Origin: Rhynchosporium graminicola
Lineage: Eukaryota; Ascomycota; Leotiomycetes; Helotiales; Ploettnerulaceae
Direction: 5' to 3'
Assembly (NCBI GenBank): GCA_900074885.1
Contig: FJUW01000010.1
Coordinates: 310,001 to 374,000 of the forward strand
Length of the DNA stretch: 64,000 nt
Shown: in pieces, positions 63,992 to 64,000 of the stretch
Numbering within the stretch: position 1 is the stretch's first letter
Layout: the number at the start of each line of letters is the position of its first letter
Notes under the pieces: model-generated
Databases searched by the model: none
What the model was told of the DNA's origin: nothing
Seen by the model: the letters and a program-made list of their open reading frames with translations, nothing else
Program-made: the position numbers and the translations under genes

Positions 63992-64000
63992 CCTTGGTGG

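Overview
The window is nuclear DNA of a filamentous ascomycete (Pezizomycotina; Leotiomycetes is my guess, not demonstrated). The evidence is short GT-AG introns of about 45-120 bases with CTAAC/CTGAC-like branch points, Zn2Cys6 and hybrid histidine kinase regulators, ascomycete forms of the housekeeping genes, and dense genes separated by 1-4 kb spacers with simple repeats. I rebuilt gene models exon by exon from splice signals and reading-frame continuity. CDS coordinates below run from start to stop codon, with exon boundaries in the evidence.

Left part (1-25.5 kb) is a housekeeping block. It holds alanyl-tRNA synthetase (ALA1) with an intron-containing tRNA-Ala(TGC) about 1.2 kb downstream, LYS1, a secreted protein of unknown function, an Ntr2-like spliceosome factor divergent from SmG, a Cdc25/rhodanese-type phosphatase, the RNA cytidine acetyltransferase KRE33, ERG10, the U5 snRNP GTPase SNU114, and CIA2. 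Three spliceosome genes lie within 13 kb.

Middle part (25.5-47.5 kb) is sparser and regulatory. A 4.3 kb spacer leads to a Zn2Cys6 factor resembling CLR-1/ClrA. Next come a metallo-beta-lactamase-fold protein with a zinc-ribbon-like N-terminus, a decayed amidase-like relic, a methyltransferase and a 1463-residue PAS/histidine kinase/receiver protein. A gap of 88 N lies between G-runs, near an unassigned pair of exon-like segments.

Right part (47.5-64 kb) holds the most unusual gene. It is a 1734-residue protein joining a cellular RNA-dependent RNA polymerase core (DLDGD catalytic motif) in frame to a UPF1-like SF1 helicase (GPPGTGKT, DEAS). It is divergent from a P-loop kinase-like gene across a 355-base spacer containing a 63-base tandem duplication. 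Beyond it are a secreted copper-monooxygenase-like protein, a single-exon metallo-beta-lactamase, an orphan exon, and a gene at the right edge encoding repeated Cys/Trp-rich helical units.

Plausible groupings: ALA1 and tRNA-Ala serve alanylation; Ntr2-like, SmG and SNU114 serve splicing; the fusion protein is a candidate for RNA silencing or dsRNA synthesis. These are inferences from family membership. No expression or comparative data were available.
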